Assembly (NCBI GenBank): GCA_028752905.1
Contig: JAQNBH010000013.1
Location: 19,645,477 to 19,709,476, forward strand
Reading direction: 5' to 3'
From: Cladorhizidae sp. MBARI D1340-BT2
Taxonomy: Eukaryota > Porifera > Demospongiae > Poecilosclerida > Cladorhizidae
Length of the DNA stretch: 64,000 nucleotides
Shown here piece by piece: positions 13,746 to 27,217 of this stretch. Within the stretch, counting starts at the first letter, position 1. Each line of letters opens with the position of its first letter. The position numbers and the translations under genes are program-made. The notes beneath the pieces are model-generated. The model made no database searches and was not told the origin of the DNA. It was given only the letters and a program-made list of their open reading frames with translations.

Positions 13746-14849
13746 AAATGCACTTGTCATCCCTGACAAACTCCCAGTTGACTCATTGCGAACTGGTGAT
13801 GTTTATATTTGGTAAGAGTGATTCTATCACAGGTTAAGTATTGATTTGAGTGCGGATGTAATCCTGTGTAAGTGCCTTAGAACTGTCCATTAATTTGGAA
13901 ATGCAAATTCAGCTGCGATTGTGTCAATTTTATACCTGGAACAGACTAGCTAGCCAGATGTGAGACAAAACTTTCTTCTTTCTGATGAAGACTGAAGTAT
14001 TTCTGTTGAACTGTTAGGACTAAAAAACAAACAGATTTAGTTAAAGTGAATCCTTGAATTTGCTTAGGGTAAGTTGCTCTGTAACTAATTGATACCGACA
14101 GACAAAAACTAACCTTGTTTTGCACTTTTATTTTCTTTCTTTTTTCCAGTTCCTGTGTGAGTAATTAGTTCTGTGCAGTTCAAAATCTCATTATAATAAT
14201 ATACTAGAACTTTATTTAAATCAGCTTTTTTGTTCAGCTGAGAGTAATCGTACAAGTTTGAATAAATTTATAAGTGTACTAGTATTATGCATAATATGAT
14301 GTAATGTTACATGTTTTACCTTCTTGTACGTAACCTGATATTCATCTCCCTCCTCTTGATGTTCGGACTCTCCTCACATTTGGTGAGTATTTGAATCTAC
14401 AATAATCATCCCCAACATCTTGCAATGTGCATAATACAACTACTTATTGTTGGTGGTAATAATACCCACAACTGTCTATATCTCAACTCTCTTAACATGG
14501 TGTCATAATGCGCTCAGGATGCTACACACAAAACTAGATGCTATGGGTACATTTTCCTCTGTAAGTTAAAACTAGACCAACAACAGCTGTCTTTGCATGG
14601 AACTTGAGCTCTATGTTGAATGAGCTCTATACTGGGAGGTAGCAACAGCGAACCTAAATTCTGCTGCGTTATATGTTTAGTTTGTTCTTGCTCTAGTACA
14701 GGCAGCATCCAGCAGTGAAGCTAGATATATTTAATGGGAACTCTTAAGGGTGTGGATCTTGCTGTTCTTTTACTATTATAGTCTACTAGATAATGACAGG
14801 CTTAGATAATTTATCCACTAAAGCTTTGGATGTAGTACCTAGCCCTTAT
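13746..14849. other. No gene seen
   Basis: AT-rich sequence without recognised coding motifs, up to the left end of the hAT element. Confidence 0.6.
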
Positions 14850-14892
14850 CATGGGCGTACAGGGATTTCTGGGGGTTCTGCAGAACACCCCT
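14850..14892 (+). repeat. hAT left terminal inverted repeat
   Basis: GGGCGTAC followed by a G-rich stretch (GGGGGTT) pairs with the right end at 17880-17917. Confidence 0.65.
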
Positions 14893-15315
14893 TTCATTTT
14901 AATGATATTCATTGGAATGTGTTTGTGTGTGTTTTGCCCTCTCAGATTTCATTTCAGACAATGGCTCACTTCATTAATATAATTTTAATTATACATAGGT
15001 ACAATGATAGTGTTAAATAATGTGGAAACAAAATTACAATAACTTAGGGCTAGGCTTTGCCCTAGCCCTAGCCCTTGACCATGGGGGAGGGGAAAATGAG
15101 AACCCAACGAATGTACTTTCTAAAGAAAGCCCACAACCCCCCCATGCAAATAAGACCAATCTGCTCAGGGTGCTCGGGTCCCACCGAGGGGCTGTCTGGT
15201 TGGTTGGACTTTGTCCTTCGATCGGTTAATGAGCTAATCATTGCACAGTTACACATCATGCACATGTAGTGAGCATTAATAGTAGTTGTGGAACTAATGA
15301 GCTACAACTCTGCCA

Positions 15316-17655
15316 TGAAGAAGCAACGACAAAATATGGACATCAGGTAATTTTTCAAAATAACAGCCATTGAGGATGAAGATAAGAGAAATTATTGCTA
15401 GCTATTTAGCTTGAAGCCTGTACACTTGATAAACCAATCTCATTTATTCAGATTCTAGTGAACCTCAGTCTGATCTGGATCATTCTGAAATCAGTACCAC
15501 ACTGGAAAGCTGACATGAAGATGAAGTTCCTATAGTTAATGAATGCTCAAGTGGAAGTGCCGAAGGACCAGAATCGTATGTTTATTATCTGCAAATAGGT
15601 CTATTGATGATGCTGCTAGTTTAATAAATGAGCTTTCTAGTGGTGCTAGATACTGTCACCACGATGTACAATTGCCTAGTGTCCTTACTGCCTTATTACC
15701 TAGCTATCACCAAAAGTTTAACATATTGTGGCTCAGTAAATATCCTTGGCTAGTCTTCAGTTCTAAGGTAGATGGTGTATTTTGTCCTCTGTTTCTTCCA
15801 TCTAGCCAACGTAAAGATAAAGGTTACCTGGTAATTAAGCCTTTTTCTAACTGGATCAAGATGAGTTGCACTTTGAGTAATCATCCGAAGCTTCAATACC
15901 ATCGTGATTGTTTGCAGCAAGCATATGCACAATTGAAAATCCAGCATCACGAGTAGATGTAATGACAAGCACTACTGCTGTTCAAAAGGAAATTAGGCAA
16001 TACTGAGGCAAATTGTTTGAGCAATTCTTTTTTTAGGCAAACAGGGTATTGCATTTCGTGGAAAGTTAGAGGATGTTGCATCGTCAAAGAATGCAGGAAA
16101 CTTTTTAGCACTGCTAATATCTTTTGCGGGGACAGACAGTATTTTATATGAGCATCTTTATTGTACCGAGGCAAAGAATGCAACACACTTATCACCAGGG
16201 ACTCAAAATGTAATTATTAATATTATAGGCTATGATATGATTCTTGCCAAAACAATATCTGAGATAAAAGAAGCAAAATATTTTTCCATTCTAGCTGATG
16301 AAGTTTCATGTCATAATGTGGAGCATTTGCACATATGCCTTCACTTTGTTGATGGCCATGGTGACATTCGAGAAGAGTATGTTTCATTTGTAAAACTTGA
16401 GAGAGTCCGAGCAGCTGATGTAGCAAATGCCATTATACAGACCTTGGAGGGGCTTGGCTTATCACTGAGTGATTTGCGAGGACAAGGGTATGATGGGGCC
16501 TCAATGATGAGTGGGGAGATAGCTGGTGTGCAGGCATTACTTCGAGAGAAGCATCCCAAGGCATTGTACACCCATTGTGCAAGTCCTTCCATAATCTGGC
16601 TATCATAAGTTCCTGTTCTTTTCCACCTATAAGGAACTGTGTAATTCAGATAAAAGGTTTCACATTATGGATAAAGGATTCAGCTAAAAGAGAGGGCCTC
16701 CTTAAAGCAATCATTCAGAAGAGGTCTCAGATTGGCACAAAGCAGTCTTCAATAATCAACGTTTGCATTACTCGATGGGTAGAGAACATCAATGGCTGGG
16801 AGCATTTCTGTCTATATCATCCTTTTCTAATTGAAATGTGTGAGATAGTACTCTATGGAAATAGTGAATTTGTGAACTATAAAGATGGTTGGACTACTGA
16901 TGATAAGAAAAATGCTCTTGCATATATGAAAACATTGGAGTCCTTGGCATATTTGTATTCCCTAGTCACTCTCTTTAGGTCTGTTAAAGAAGCTGTTGTT
17001 AAATTACAAGAAAGTGCCAAGACCTTACCGCTGGAGTGACAATAGTACAAGACTGTTGCAATCAATTTAAAAGAGAGAGAGCAGATGTTGATAATTTTTC
17101 ACAGCGTATCTTTCGGCATTGTTCTAGATAGGCAGTTCAGTCCAATATAACTATTTCGATGCCACGCACAACTCAGCATTGTCTGAATCCACTAATTCAG
17201 TTGAGGATTATTTTAAATGGGCTGTAGTTATCCCTCTTCTTGACCACATTATACATCAATATTTACTAAGCATACCAACCAGGTAGCTTCATTGCAATAC
17301 CTCTTGCCCATCCATTTCACTACTTCATCCTTTATTAATATTGAACCTGCTGTTACTTTCTATTCTGAAGATCTACCAAATGTGAGTATACTTGATGAAG
17401 AGTTACATCGCTGGAAGTCAAGGTGGCTACAAATTTAACCAGATGAGCATCCTCAAATTCTGAGTGAATCGCTTAAACTCTGCGGCCTCAAAACCCTTCC
17501 AAATGTCCCTTTTGAACCTTTTTGCTACACTCCCACTCAGTTACCATACTTGTGAACGATCTGCTTCCACACTTCGATGTTTAAAAAAGTGAGGAAAGAC
17601 TCAGTGCCTTAGCATTAATACTGGAATGGATCGATACTGTTGCTAACTTTACGTA
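15316..17655 (+). pseudogene. hAT transposase relic (TTF zinc finger, DUF4371, dimerisation domain)
   Basis: A likely first exon starts at 15316 (MKKQRQNMDI) before a GTAATT donor. The segment at 15543-15956 has the TTF-type zinc-finger signature (ISWLSKYPWL-like, here ILWLSKYPWLVF, then FC). The segment at 16237-16608 is the DUF4371 part of the RNase H-like fold (FSILADEVS, RGQGYDGASMMSG, ALYTHCAS); it changes frame near 16585 and continues at 16590-17039 (ITRWVEN). The C-terminal hAT dimerisation domain reads TCERSASTLRCLKK at 17548-17589 and then hits a stop. Multiple stops (for example near 17037, 17439 and 17590) make it non-functional. The DDE Asp in ADE and the dimerisation motif remain legible. 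Confidence 0.85.
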
Positions 17656-17879
17656 GAACAACATCCATGCAGAATTCAATGTTAGCTTATTATTTCAGTA
17701 ATTTTGTTTGTATATTTTTGAAGGTTGCTTAATAAAAATCATCTCTGTAAATATTTTTGGAGTTTCCACGATTTGTGCTGGATGGGGCTTTGTGCTGGAT
17801 GGGGCATATATATTTCCCTCTTGCACTATATTATATCCTCACCATGGCTTTCAGCCACATGATCCACATCCGACATAAT

Positions 17880-17917
17880 ACATAACCCCCCTTTTCAAAA
17901 GTCTGCGTACGCCCCTG
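17880..17917 (-). repeat. hAT right terminal inverted repeat
   Basis: On the minus strand this begins CAGGGGCGTACGCAGACTTT and runs into a G-rich stretch, mirroring the left end at 14850. Confidence 0.7.
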
Positions 17918-18318
17918 CTTATAAGCTTCTTAAACTAGCCTTATTCCTACTAGGACAGCTTCTCAGGCTCTTCTACTTGGCACACTTGTAGATCTTGGAT
18001 AGATAACCAATTATATCAACACAGCTCTGGGCTACTTTCCGGGAAAGTAAATTGGATGATTTTACCAAATTTTTTTTATCGATCAGCTATCTTGTAAACA
18101 GCCTCCTGTGTGATTTACTAGGTTGCTTCTATCACATTCCCAGTGTCCCCAGAAGTTGCAAACCTTTACAAGTGGGTACTGAGCAGCTGCTTGCTTTACA
18201 GCTGTACTCAAAGTTCTTTAGATAGAGGAGCTATTGATTTAGTTAAGAGCTTTGTAAAGTTTGGCGTTATCAGATTACAACAGATAGCAAGTTTAATTAA
18301 ATATTGTGGGGTGTAACT
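17918..18318. other. Spacer between hAT and PB1
   Basis: No gene seen. It probably includes the 5' flank of PB1, but no TTAA-bounded inverted repeat end could be fixed. Confidence 0.5.
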
Positions 18319-20263
18319 ATGGCTAAATATTGTGATACAGATAAAGTGCTGTGTATGTTGGATGATGAGAGTGATGACGATTTTGATGGCTTCATAGTGA
18401 AGAATTATAGTGAGGATGATGAGGATGTTGGAGTTTGTGAGGTAGCTGATAGTGTTAGTGATGGCGTAGTTGGTGGTGAGTGTAGCTAAAGTGGTAGCAG
18501 TTCTGGTGCCAGTACTTCTTGTTCCACTTCTTCCATCTCCTTTAGCCAGGCATCTGGGTGCACTGTTGACATGGAAGGAAAAGAGCCTTTGGAGTTTGCT
18601 CAGCTTTTTCTGGACGACAATATCCTGAAGAGAGTTGTGAACGAAACAAATTTGTATGCTGAGCAATTCATGGCTGGAAATAAAGACTTACCTCTTCGAT
18701 CAAGAGTCAGAGAGTGGAAAAGGTGCTCAGTCAGTGAAATGGTGAAGTTTCTTGCCCTTTATTGCCATGAGCATGGATAATAAGCATCGGATTGAGGACT
18801 ATTGGTGCAAGAAATGGCCCTTCACCACGTCATGCTTCTCCTCTTCTATCATGGCGGGAGACCGATTTTGTATCGCGCTTCTTTCACCTAAATGATGGAG
18901 AGAAGGTGTACGTAGGGGTCGGCCAGGATATGATGCCCTGTTCAAAATACGGCCACTTATGGAGCATTTACTAGACAAATTCAAAACCTTTTACCAGCTG
19001 GGGAGAGAAATATCAGTCGATGAATCAATGATAGGCTTCAAGGGACGGCTGTGGTTTATCCCTATCAAGTGGAGCATGAAAGCCTACGTCCTGGCAGACG
19101 GCTCCAGTGGATATATGTACATTTGGAAGCTCTATGCTGGTGAGGAAACTGTATATATAATATATACACACAAAATAGCCATGAAGAAAAGTACTATAAT
19201 ATTATATATAATAAATATAATTCACTTCTTAGTCTTTCCCCCCCACTTTTTTCTTTCTTTTTCCACTTCCTTCCCGCTCTTCTTCATTATCCCATTTTTC
19301 CTTCCTGCTTTTTTTTCTTTTCAGTTCTTGTTCTTTTTTGGGGGGCTCCCAGAGAAATGAGAGCCTCTCTGCTACAGAACAACACATGACATGGTGATGA
19401 AGCTAGTGGAAGGGATGGAGAATAAAGGACACCATTTGTACACAAGTCCAGACTTGTTCCTCACCCTAAAAAGTAGTGGCTTTGGTGCATGTGGTGCAGT
19501 TCGGGTGAACAGGAGGGGGTTACTTGCATGTATCAAGGCCAAAGACAAAATGAAAAAGGGTGACATCAAGTATATAAGTACAAATGGTGTCCTTGCCTTG
19601 AAATGGATGGACAAGAGAGCTGTGACCATTCTGAGTACTATCCACGATGATAGCACTATAGGAAAGAGGAGGAGGACAAGGCTGTCAGCAACTGGCATGG
19701 AGGAGGTCATAAAGCCAACAGCCATTGTCGAGTACAATAGTCACATGGGTGGGGTTGACAAATCCAATCAGCTGATGAGTTACTATACCTTCCAACATAG
19801 GACACAGAAATGGTGGAAACGGGCAGTTTTTCATCTCCTCAACCTGGTATTGGTAAATGCATACATAATATATAAATGGACACCTTTGACTGGCCGAAGA
19901 GTAACACACCAGTGCTTCTTAGTGATGGTTGCTGTTGGATTTCTTCTGGAGGCAGGCCTGACAGAAGCTCAGCTTGAAGTGTCCATCTTCCCCACAATCA
20001 TCTTGTGGCTGAACCAGCCAGACTTACAGGAATGCACTTCATAGAGCACCTTCCCCCAAATAGCAATGGCAAAAGGTCCCTGTGTGCTTGCTACCTGTGC
20101 AGCAGCAAAAAAGGAAGTCAGAACTTCATTTAGATGTAAGATTTGTAAAGTAGCTTTATGTATTACACCTGCTTTGAACTATACCTCACAAAAGTTAGTC
20201 CTGTGTCGCTTACCATCCACATCATATCGTGTTTTGTTTTTTTCTTTCTTCACTTTTTCTTGA
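18319..20263 (+). pseudogene. piggyBac transposase relic PB1
   Basis: The start at 18319 opens an acidic N-terminus (DESDDDFDGF), as in piggyBac proteins. The DDE_Tnp_1_7 core begins at 18571 (FAQLFLDDNILKRVVNETN). It is frameshifted near 18780 and 18900 and continues at 18959 with SVDESMIGFKGR, the first catalytic Asp. An AT- and pyrimidine-rich stretch (about 19152-19362, GT...CAG ends) interrupts it and may be an intron or an insertion. The core resumes near 19385. Second-Asp region: GHHLY joins directly to TSPDLF, so the expected VDNYY-type residues are missing. The third Asp is present in HMGGVDKSNQLMSYY. A Cys-rich tail (CKICKVALC) lies near 20130-20165. Several stops and the lost Asp make it inactive. 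Confidence 0.85.
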
Positions 20264-20394
20264 TTGTTTTTTCTTCCAGTAGCACAACTTTTACCAATCC
20301 TATGTATGCAAACAACTATGACTATGAATAATATTTATAGTGGATATGTAATATAAATGCATTGTTGCTAGATCATCCCAAAGCTAGCTGAGCT

Positions 20395-21120
20395 GAAAAT
20401 ATACTAGCACTGGCTATAGAATACCATGGTTGCTTGGCAGTCTACTAGCTACCTCCAGCGCTAGCTATTGCTGGCTATATATATATCAGCTACAACTGCC
20501 TTCTTCAAGCGCTAGCTAATTTGCTAGCTATAATGATCATCTAAAACTACCAACTTCAATCACTAGCTAATTTCCTAGCTATAATGATCATCTAAAACTG
20601 GCAACTTGGCAAGCGCTAGCTAATTTTCTAGCTATAAAGATCAGCTAAAACTGCCTGTACAGTTCAAGCGCTAGCTAATTTGCTAGCTATAATGATCATC
20701 TATAACTTCCAACTTCAAGCGCTAGCTAATTTGCTAGCTATTTAAAGATCAGCTAAAACTGCCTAGACACTTAAAGCGCTAGCTTAGCTATAATGATAAT
20801 CTAAAACTGCCAACTTCTAGTTTGCTAGCTATAAAGATCAGCTAAAACTGCCTATACACTTAAAGCGCTAGCTACTTTGCTAGATATAAAGATGGCCTAA
20901 ACTACTATACCTCGAGAGCTAGAAACTTTGCTATCCAAATATGACCGACAATTATTTACTTTACTAATTAGCTAAGCTTTAAAAATATGATCTACAACTG
21001 TCTACTTCGAGCGCTAGCTATAAGATGACCTACAGCTAGCTACCTTGAGCGCTACCTAAAAAGATAGCCTATATACAACTAGCTAGCTAGCTAAAAAAAT
21101 GCTCTAGCTAAAACTAACTT
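20395..21120. repeat. ~52-bp minisatellite rich in AGCGCTAGCTA
   Basis: Tandem units containing AGCGCTAGCTAATTTGCTAG then CTATAATGATCATCTAAAACTG and a variable spacer. About seven clear copies run from 20502 to 20890, with decayed copies to about 21115. The unit contains nested palindromes (AGCGCT, GCTAGC, TGATCA). Confidence 0.9.
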
Positions 21121-24100
21121 CGAGCACACTATGTAACAAACTGGTTAGCTCATCCACATAATAATCTTACTTGGAGTCTAGCTTCACTTGTCTTAACATC
21201 TCTAAAGATTCTTCTAGCCTCGTGTTAGGTAGAAAGTTAGGAGATGGTCAGAATATCAATGAACACTCACCTCAACGAGCCACACACAACAAAAATAAAT
21301 AATAAAAACATCAGGTAATTAAAAAACACAGGTGATTCCAATAAACAGTGTCTGCGTGCAGGGGAAATTACCTGAGTAACTCCCTTCGCATTCTAAGAGT
21401 TTAAGGATGCCAATGGGCAATATTAGGAAAGTTATGAGTAAAAAGAACATATCAACAGAATATACCTGTAAATACTTGTTTTCTTCCTTGATGTTATACC
21501 TCTACCTACCTCTTGCTAGTGCCTCAACTGTAGGACTTGCCAGGCTGCTGGATCAGAAACCAAACCCCTCATTAACAAAGTGCTAATACAGTTAGAGGTG
21601 CTGTGAGGCCCAGCATCTGGCCCAACCAGTAAAGCAACATATTGCCTCCATTCCTTTCCACCAATCACTGTTGCACACCATTCCCCATCATTAGCTATTG
21701 TACCCATAGTTCATATTGAAATGTAATTACGGTACTTTATGACACTGGCAACCTGGAGTAACTGGCTAGCTGTTCTCTTAGGGTATAAATGTACTCTATG
21801 TATGCCAAGCTCCTGCAAGCTCCAGGTTTCTAGATCACTGAATCTTCCATGCCCTTCTTTGTGACTTGTGGCTGCCCCTATGCTGAAGCTGTGGCACAGT
21901 AGACTTTCATGTATCAGAACATCGGATTATTCAAACTCAGTTGCATGGTAATGATCATCAATGGGAGATTTCATTAGGGAGGGCTAGAGATTTGCAGGTG
22001 AAAGTTAAATCAGTTCGCTAAACCTGCAAAAGGAAGAGCACAGTTTTATCTAATGAGGCATAGTTGGCTGTGTTTGCAAGATATTTTAAGGAACCACTTG
22101 AGCTAGACTCTCACAAGAGTATGGCAGTAGAAATGCAACCATAACAGAGATCATGAAGAATCAAACAAAATTTCGACAGTTAGCAGCACCATTTATAGTC
22201 AGTTGAGAGTTCAAGTCATGTCATTAGCCTTGCTAAAGACGACCAGCTTGGAAGCACTCTATATTTCTATTTCATTCAGAAAAGGGGCCAAGGCATCCAG
22301 TCTCAGTGGAGTTCCATGAAAAGTTACATGAAGGAGTATCAGAAGCACACCATTTGCTAGGGGCAAACTGGCATGATGAGATAGACCACCAAGTGTTGCA
22401 GGCAATTCTGAATCCTCCGAGACAGCACTGGTGGTTGTTAAAAGAGTGAGACATCTGGCATGCACAAAGCGTATGATAACCTGAAGCAAAGAACTCTTGC
22501 ATCTCGTTTTAGTAAATAGTGTTATTGTACAGGATGTAGTAATCAACAACAATTGCTCGTATAAAATATACACAAAAATACTTTAAATAAATGAATATGT
22601 GTATAAGACAGCATGGCTGCTACTGAGGACATAGCTGCTTCTCCTTCAGGAAGTAAGCTGCTCACATTCCATGGCCCTGCAGACTAAAATCGCTAATGAT
22701 ATTAGCAATTATTGAAACACCCGAGTCAGTATCGACAAGTTTATAATGACTTGCTTCCTTTTCATATATCCAAAGTTTTCCCTTGTCCGAACTATAGTGT
22801 AGATCCCAATACGTTGAATGCATTTGGGTCTACAGTACCCAGATGCATCTAACCCTGCCTTGGCTGGGGACCTTCATGCAACCACTAACCATTGACATGT
22901 CAGATATGTGCTGTCTCGAAACACAGAGAGTGGGCCTTTTTTTACCCAGAGGTTAAGCAGAGTCCTGACTGGACAGATATCTTACTTTTTCTTCCCGATG
23001 AAGAGCTGGATTCCGTGATGAAAATTGTCTATCTTCGACTGTAATAGTCATTCTTATGATGTCCTGGCAGGACGGATGACCCACTGCAATAGCTGAGCAA
23101 GACAAGTGGCATGTTGGTTCATAAAGGCTTCTGATAGACTGTCATTTCATTTCTCCTGATCTTGGAAAGCTACAGAGGTTAAAGCAGCATGCATCCCAAG
23201 TGATGTACAATGGTATGAGTGGTCCCCCCACCTCCTTTCAGCTTTATAAGAATATCAGGAGATATATGGCAATTTCTGTCATTTCTCCCAACCTTGGTAT
23301 GCTTCCAACCATTTGATTCCCTGCAGACTGTATTGTAGATGTTGATGGGCAGGCTCCAAGTGGTCTTTCTTGCCATCAGCAATGTAGAGAAATCAGATTG
23401 CTGACAAGTATACTTGATGGTATGATGGTTAACCCTGACCCAGCAATCTATGACATGAAGCTGCACGGCACCCAGTCTCTGTTGCTGAACTGCTTGAAGC
23501 CCCCCTGCAATTTAAAATTCCTGGAATTTTTACTGACTACTGCAGTATGTAACCTTGGCCATTCCTAATCAATAAGTTTCTTCACCTCTCTTTAGCCCAG
23601 TTCGGCCAGCTAGATACTAGAGTTACTTACAGTTCTTGTGAGACGACATCAGGTTCTCTGATGGCTCAAGGGACCGGGCACAGAAATATGTTACATCATT
23701 TTGGGACAGATTAACCACTGCTCTATTCTCTCTCCCAGGGATGTGCTGGCTTATAATTAGCAGATTATATTAGAGCAAAAGAAGAACAGGCTTTTCATGA
23801 GGTTCATCACATTGACAACCTTTCTACCACCTAATATCAGGATGGCCACCAATACAACACTGCAACACCAGTATTTAGCTGCTTATGCCCACCACAATTT
23901 TTTCCCATAAAGCTTGCCCAATCACTAATGGTTCCTTCACCACGATGTGAGGGATTTTCTATGCTGGTTGTAGTTTATCTTAATACCATTGCCCTCCTGA
24001 CAAGAATATTCCACACTCCCATCATCGTGGGGCATTGGAATTAAGATCACTTCCCAACACCAATCCTCCCCCTATTCTATGCTTGGACAATGCAGGCCCA

Positions 24101-25284
24101 CCATAAAAGCTGACAGAAACTCATTCTGATCCTGGTGCTATAATGGAGCTCTCTAGCTAATGCTGGCAGGTCAGTTTCTTCTCAGGAATGATCTGCCTGA
24201 TTTTATTAAGCTGCATACGTATTGTAGCCGCCCAATTATTCCAACAAATTGAGTTCTAATAATTGAAAATCATCGATAACTGAACTGCAGTGTGGAAGAC
24301 CTTCAGCTATTTTTAGCTCCACATAGAATCATTGGCAATCCACTCTCCTATACTGCATTCCACTGCCACTCAAGCTAAATTTATCCAGTTCTTCATAATA
24401 TCACAGATCTTGAGCTCAACATTGATATTAAGGAAAACTCTTTTTGTCTTTTGAATAGGTCTGGCCATACTCTCTGCTTAGACTAGAACATGCCGGACTA
24501 GTGAATGCTATAAGACATCCCTCCACATTGGACTAGGGATGTTGACCTATTGAAGTGCAAAGCACGTTACTTCATAGCAGCAGTCTGATATCAGTCATCA
24601 ACATTACCATAGAGAAAAATCCGTCGTAAGCACAAAAGTTGGTGAGAACTCGGGTTGCAGAGCAAGTTTAATGATATTGTCACCAAACTTTGGTTTGTTT
24701 GGTCGTATACCTAACCATACACATGAGGCAATCCTAGGTCTATGATTGGTAGCCATGGATATGGGGCAGAGACATGATTGGTGACAGAGACAGCTAATAA
24801 GTGTTATGTTAGTAAACATTGCAGAGAGTGGAAGTTGCTGCATGCACTCAAAGAAGGATGGTAGAAGAATAATTTTGACGCAAAATTCATAATTTGCAGG
24901 AGATTATTACTTTCTGTGATGGTTCTCACGAAAAAAAGTTAGATCTTTTCTTATGTCTGGGCATTTGTGAGACGAGTTCCAAAAGGAAGTTTAGACTTTC
25001 CCAGAAGATGCCTGAAACTTGAGAAGTCTTGAGTTGCCCTAACTATGAAGTATTTGGGTTTGCATGCACTAGAATAAATTTAAAGTAGTATAGCCACAAT
25101 AGTTAAATATTTGCTCTACATTCTCATCACCTCACTTGCCATAAGGTATAGAGTGAGGATATGCTCTTGGGAATAAAATTACCCACCAAAAATATCCTGT
25201 ATTGCTGTGCACATATTCAACATATCTGACCATGCCCTAAGAGTTTCTCCATTGCTGTTATGATGTTTGGAAGCTAGCTACGTA
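21121..25284. other. 4-kb stretch without a recognisable gene
   Basis: No domain motif, terminal repeat or tandem array was recognised. Frames are short. Base composition is a little more GC-rich at about 22,600-24,500 than in its flanks, so an old decayed element is possible but cannot be named. Confidence 0.5.
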
Positions 25285-25570
25285 ACTAACATAAGAGCAG
25301 CAAGATACTCGTTAGGAAACTGTGGACAGCTACAGACATTTGCAGCTATAAACAGGCCTGGTTATTCTAGTAAAACTCCTGCTGCAATGTTCTGTGAAAC
25401 ACATTACCCTAATGTTGAAGCTTATTACACATGCTCATAAGTTGATATTTATTTCAAGAGCAGCACTTCATAATCGACCATATGGATGTTAACGACATGT
25501 ATACTAAACAACTTTTGGTGAAATAAAACATGAGAGGCAACTCAACCATAGTTTAGAGCTGGAATAACAG
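25285..25570 (+). repeat. Interspersed repeat family C, partial copy
   Basis: This matches family C from GCAGCAAGATACTCGTTAGG through ACTGTGGACAGCTACAGACA to AACATGAGAGGC. It has the same orientation as 56590-57580 and opposite to 12335-13250. Only the middle third of the family is present. Confidence 0.75.
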
Positions 25571-27217
25571 TGACATCCAACAACAGTGGAGAATTGGTCA
25601 ACAAGGCAAGAAAGATTGTGATCGAGCTTCAGGACATGCAATGCATAATTCTGAAGGTGAAAGCAGTTAATATCAAGGAAAAGAAATCCATGCATACATC
25701 CAAGCTTAGTTGAGATCTTAGAGCAGTGAAAGCAGTGTGAAGAGAGATCAATTCTGAGTCTACCTTGCTTGATAGCTATAATAGTTGCCAAGCTATGACT
25801 TTCCTGGAGCAGTTTAATGCTTTCCTGCAGAGAGTGGAGATGCACATAAAGAGCCTATTGATTATCCATAGAGATAGAGATATTACTGGTAGTATTTTGT
25901 ACTATTACATTGTGTTCATCCATGTTTTATTTATATATTAACTTTCTGTATGAAAGTTAATCATTGGTGAGATTTGTTTCTAGACAACTCTCCTCAGCAT
26001 TGGTCAACAATATTTACAAACATTCATTTTGGAATTTGTGTATTGTTGTTCAGCAAAAATGCTTCTCTCAAACAATCCCCTTTTTCATCTGATGAGAGAC
26101 GATAAGGTTTACAGTGAAATGTCAACTGTGACATTAATTTACAAAATAACTGGTTGCATAGAGAGAAGTGAGGAGGACCATATCTTGCAACTGGAATGGT
26201 CTCAGAACTAATTCAAATTCCATTCAGTATAGATATCAATCTATGATCAATTTAATCGAAAACTATTGTAGCTTTCAAAGTATTCTCAGTTGACATTGTA
26301 GATATAAATTTCTCGATTATTAACTTAAATTTGCTCATTTGACATTCCTGCTAGATACTCTAACCTCAATCAGGAATAATAAGATGCTAAGATTCGTATG
26401 AGTCTTAGCATCTCATTGTTCCTGATGAAGGCTAGAGCATTTGCCAGAATGTTGAGTGGGTAAATTTAAGTTGATTGTCGAGAAAGTCTGTGTAACAAAC
26501 AATTCTAGCATAAAAAGCTGTGGTCTCAGCAGTATACTTGGCTATGTATATGCTACCTCGTGGCATCTCATCAGCTTATCTAGATGCTACTGCTCAACTT
26601 TACTGTTCTCTCCTGACATGTTCAAGACAGCAAAAACAGTAGCGCCTGATTAGCATATGAACAAACATGTGTGAGTCCACTATCGTGGCTTATCAGGGAA
26701 CAATTCTTATGCCAGTGTGGACAGCAGGTCCCTAACCAGCTCCAAATATGTAGGAACCAGCTTATTTTTGTGTGCATGGAACAGCTAGCTTTTACAAATG
26801 CCTAGCCATCACAAATGCAACTCCAAAGAAGTTACTCTACTATAGATAAAGGATCCCAAAATCTAGAACGATCTGTAGATGACTGGAAAAATAAACTCAG
26901 TATGCAGAACAGGATGTAAAAGATAAAACAGTTAGAGAGAAATAATTTCATGAACTGTACAACCTAATACCTTTTTTTACGATATCTATTTCTGCTGCTC
27001 CTCTCCTTTAAGTATTTCTTTAACTCTTCACTTGTATACAATTAGTTTTTATAATTAAGTACTTCTTTTCCAGGAGTCACTGATAGTAAGCAGCTCCATT
27101 TAACAACATGTGTGCAGAGTGTATGGATATTTTTTATGATGTAACTGTCAACTCACTGATTATAGATGTATACAATAACCAAAAGACACACTTTTTGTGA
27201 TATAGGACTTGATATAG
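25571..27217. other. No gene recognised; possible upstream introns of the coiled-coil gene
   Basis: No motif-bearing frame was seen. A 12-base stretch at 27074-27085 is flanked by a good acceptor (TTTTCCAG) and donor (GTAAGC) and could be a microexon, but this is weak. Confidence 0.4.

Larger units (their letters stand above)
14850..17917 (+). mobile_element. hAT DNA transposon (~3.07 kb)
   Basis: The left end reads CATGGGCGTACAGGGATTTC. The right end, on the minus strand, reads CAGGGGCGTACGCAGACTTT. These ends face each other around a hAT-type transposase relic, and CAGGGGCGTA termini are typical of hAT elements related to ZMYM/ZNF862-like proteins. The right flank is CTTATAAG and the left flank contains CTTAT, but a clean 8-bp target duplication could not be matched. 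Confidence 0.75.

Noticed and set aside
18208..18666. 152-codon minus frame with many Ile/Thr residues
   Set aside because: It is antisense to the acidic N-terminus of PB1, whose Asp/Ser codons read as open on the other strand.
21516..21707. 63-codon minus frame (MGTIANDGEWCATVIGGKEW...)
   Set aside because: Looks protein-like locally, but has no recognised domain, no splice partner and no second copy to support it.
27074..27085. 12-base microexon upstream of the coiled-coil exons
   Set aside because: Splice-like borders exist, but a 12-base stretch can match by chance and no flanking exon was found.
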